From positions 1 through 8,984 of the forward strand of contig CANEUJ010000063.1 of the NCBI GenBank assembly GCA_947441745.1: a DNA stretch of 8,984 bases. The letters are read 5' to 3'. The position numbers and the translations under genes are program-made. The stretch's first letter is position 1; the number at the start of each line of letters is the position of its first letter. The notes beneath the pieces were generated by a model, which saw only the letters and a program-made list of their open reading frames with translations, was not told the origin of the DNA and ran no database searches. The stretch comes from Neisseriaceae bacterium (GTDB taxonomy: Bacteria; Pseudomonadota; Gammaproteobacteria; Burkholderiales; UBA11063). This document shows, piece by piece, positions 8,101 through 8,984 of this stretch.

Positions 8101-8736
8101 AGCTTCATTAACAGCAGCTTCACCAAGCATATCATAAGAAAATTGATAACCAATAGTTTCTTTCTTTATAGAAGCTTTGAGAGCTTCATCTATAGTCTCC
8201 CCCATCACAAACTGATTTCCCATAAGCCTAACACCGGCTGCAACTGAAGCTCTTATTAGAGGCTCACCACCTTTAGCAATTACGCGTAACAAAATATTAC
8301 TCAAATTATTATTATCAAAAGAACTAACCAGTTTCCCAGTTATTAAAAGTCCCCAACTAGCTGCATTAACAAAGTAATTTTCAGTATTAACATGGCTTTT
8401 CCAATCTCCTTTAGCTATTTTATCGCGAATTAATTTATCTCGAGTTAGATTATCGGGGATTCTAAGAAGACTCTCAGCCAAACACATAAGAGCTATACCT
8501 TCACTATTGGAGAGTTTAAATTCGTGCATTAGTGCATCAACTCCGCGACCTTTGACTCTAGAGTCGCGTACTTTAGTAATTAAATCACGAGCTAGATTAC
8601 TAGCTTTAGCACATACATCATCAGATATATTTAGATTATTTAATAGATTCTCAACGCATTTTTTTTCTTCAGTACGGTAATTATTGCTAATTTTTGTTTT
8701 TAATTCATTTTGAGCTGTCGTGTATAAATCATACAT
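5110..8736 (-). CDS. putA: Bifunctional proline dehydrogenase / L-glutamate-gamma-semialdehyde dehydrogenase, without DNA-binding domain
   Basis: Oxidises proline to glutamate in two steps: FAD-dependent proline dehydrogenase, then NAD+-dependent aldehyde dehydrogenase, with intermediate channelling. E. coli PutA acts at the inner membrane. The 1208-residue product begins with the helical arm domain (about 1-120), then the proline dehydrogenase barrel (about 195-480) with K246, D287, Y354, Y450 and the substrate arginines R465/R466 (LVRRLLENG), spaced as in E. coli. The aldehyde dehydrogenase domain (about 560-1005) has SPWNFP, K708, FTGSTEV, E785 and catalytic C819 (GQRCS). A degenerate aldehyde-dehydrogenase-like C-terminal domain follows, ending with the conserved flap VSINTTATGGN. 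The ribbon-helix-helix DNA-binding domain of E. coli-type PutA is absent, and an in-frame TAG at 8770-8772 excludes a longer N terminus. This is the long bifunctional (type B) form. AAGGA sits eight bases before the ATG. It cannot repress its own gene through that domain, so another regulator is expected. Confidence 0.97.
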   Translation of the reverse strand: MYDLYTTAQNELKTKISNNYRTEEKKCVENLLNNLNISDDVCAKASNLARDLITKVRDSRVKGRGVDALMHEFKLSNSEGIALMCLAESLLRIPDNLTRDKLIRDKIAKGDWKSHVNTENYFVNAASWGLLITGKLVSSFDNNNLSNILLRVIAKGGEPLIRASVAAGVRLMGNQFVMGETIDEALKASIKKETIGYQFSYDMLGEAAVNEADARYYMDSYKNSIIQVGIASNKRGVYNGPGISVKLSAIHPRYQRSKHTRVIEELYPRLRELYILAKEYQIGLFIDAEEAERLEISLELLEMLIKDKDLSGFEGVGFVIQAYQKRAPYVIDYVANLAKEFGTKIMVRLVKGAYWDSEIKKAQVDGQDDYPVFTRKFYTDLSYLACTNKLFSYQDTIYPLFATHNAHTLAMVYYMGEGKQYEFQCLYGMGETLYDNVVGNKNLNITCRVYAPVGTHKTLLAYLVRRLLENGANSSFVHQIVDKAIPIETLIQSPIIQAKLAGGESNPHFKKPPFIYPKGRINSKGIDLSDEITLHSLQDELNKFSANDYLAHPLVPKLLDYNNRTKHEVYSPSNLKDKVGSVIKAEIEDIETALNNAVVAFSKWSSTSPVVRGKLLLKMADKLEDNYFELLNLLVREAGKTLSNAISEVREAVDFCRYYGNQVISEFDNKTHHPIGTFVCISPWNFPLAIFLGEVSSCLASGNCVIAKPSYQASLIAFFAVGLFHEVGVPTDVLQFMPGSGSTIGNELTKNDNIKGVIFTGSTEVAKTINQNLSKKSYESVLIAETGGQNAMIVDSSSLPEQVVNDVIASGFDSAGQRCSALRVLYLQADIADKVLEMLKGAMDELTVGNPTNLATDIGPVIDKNAQTTLLKHIDTMKHTARLFYQAPLGSECDDGIFVAPTLLEIGSISELKREVFGPVIHVIRFSGEELDKVIDEINSSGYGLTQGLHSRIEATASKVYENIKAGNIYINRNTVGAVVGVQPFGGEGLSGTGPKAGGSFYLYRLVNTNSHPLDNFVTKDFKFTKLNTFVASLEKCGFNKEEQRVLYDYSEKICNESMLTRQIELPGPTGEKNFLFFVGRGMVACFANDTLSYALQIICAYATGNDVLLPKELCTDVFSGVLLGNSTIGELKKYHGFINVAMVAKDYESINELSQTLAKRDGCLTIKIVERDNANYNLDFLVTERTVSINTTATGGNVQLMSIKDIV

Positions 8737-8813
8737 CAGAGTATTCCTTAAAAATTCGCTATTTATCAGCTATATAACCCTAGAATAACATAGATAAATA
8801 TCTTTAAATATGA

Positions 8814-8827
8814 AGCTTGTACAAGCT
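8814..8827. promoter_or_regulatory. Perfect 14-base palindrome at the putA transcription start, candidate operator
   Basis: AGCTTGTACAAGCT is fully self-complementary and directly abuts the putA -10 hexamer, so its centre falls on the predicted start site. A protein bound here would block polymerase. The core CTTGTACAAG resembles sites of some FadR-subfamily GntR regulators; this family assignment is a guess from the motif alone. Confidence 0.45.
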
Positions 8828-8855
8828 ATTATACCACAAATATATTTAATTATAA
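8828..8855 (-). promoter_or_regulatory. putA promoter
   Basis: Minus-strand TATAAT (8828-8833) is preceded by TGG, giving an extended -10. A weak -35, TTATAA (8850-8855), lies 16 bases away. Predicted start near 8821, with a leader of about 85 bases before the putA ATG. Confidence 0.55.
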
Positions 8856-8872
8856 GTTAGTTATCTGCTTTA

Positions 8873-8881
8873 TGCTAAAAT
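8873..8881 (+). promoter_or_regulatory. Extended -10 promoter of the right-hand gene
   Basis: TGCTAAAAT matches an extended -10 (TGn then TAAAAT, five of six to consensus). No clear -35 is visible. A start near 8888 would leave about 26 bases of leader containing the GAGG ribosome site. Confidence 0.35.
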
Positions 8882-8913
8882 ACGCTTATGTTATAACAAT
8901 TTGAGGAAAAAAA

Positions 8914-8984
8914 ATGGATGCAGTTCGGGAACAAATAGAAAAAGCATACGCTAACATAGCGGAAGTAAGACCCGTAGACCTAGA
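8914..8984 (+). CDS. Unidentified protein, N-terminal 23 codons only
   Basis: An ATG at 8914 follows GAGG (8903-8906) with an ideal seven-base spacing, and the frame stays open to the right edge. It reads MDAVREQIEKAYANIAE and then VRPVDL, a charged amphipathic helix with no signal peptide or membrane segment. The gene is divergent from putA across a 177-base promoter region, so it may share regulation with it. I do not recognise the family from this fragment. Confidence 0.6.
   Translation, partial: MDAVREQIEKAYANIAEVRPVDL

Noticed and set aside
8056..8247. Plus-strand 63-codon frame opposite the putA proline dehydrogenase region
   Set aside because: It is antisense to conserved putA sequence, with no promoter or ribosome site.

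Overview
This window comes from an AT-rich bacterial chromosome (roughly one-third G+C by eye). It is most likely a gamma- or betaproteobacterium. PyrF and PutA resemble the E. coli proteins along their whole length, PutA is the long two-activity form, the aminopeptidase P is the three-domain type, and promoters fit the sigma-70 pattern. I cannot name the genus. No rRNA, tRNA, CRISPR array, integrase or intact insertion sequence was seen.

Layout, left to right. Positions 1-1046 (minus) hold the 5' part of a secreted lipoprotein gene that runs off the left edge; its signal peptide is put out of frame by one base in a seven-A tract. Positions 1047-1414 are a divergent, very AT-rich intergenic region with promoters facing both ways. 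pyrF (plus, 1415-2140) meets pepP (minus, 2123-3931) tail to tail with an 18-base overlap. A 187-base spacer with several hairpins separates pepP from nadA (minus, 4119-5027). An 82-base spacer carrying the nadA promoter separates nadA from putA (minus, 5110-8736). A divergent region (8737-8913) with a perfect 14-base palindrome at the putA promoter leads to the first 23 codons of an unrecognised plus-strand gene.

Function. Four complete genes encode core metabolism: UMP synthesis (PyrF), NAD synthesis (NadA), X-Pro peptide cleavage (aminopeptidase P) and proline oxidation to glutamate (PutA). putA, nadA and pepP lie in series on the minus strand. Peptides starting X-Pro could feed proline to PutA, whose second step uses NAD+; this link is inference from proximity. 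nadA has its own good promoter, so the series need not be one operon.

The window is mostly ordinary housekeeping and I found no convincing new multi-gene system. The best leads are the frameshifted lipoprotein start (phase variation, slippage, decay or sequencing error), the palindrome at the start of putA transcription combined with a PutA that lacks its own DNA-binding domain, a related half-site pair at the nadA promoter, and the structured spacer between nadA and pepP.
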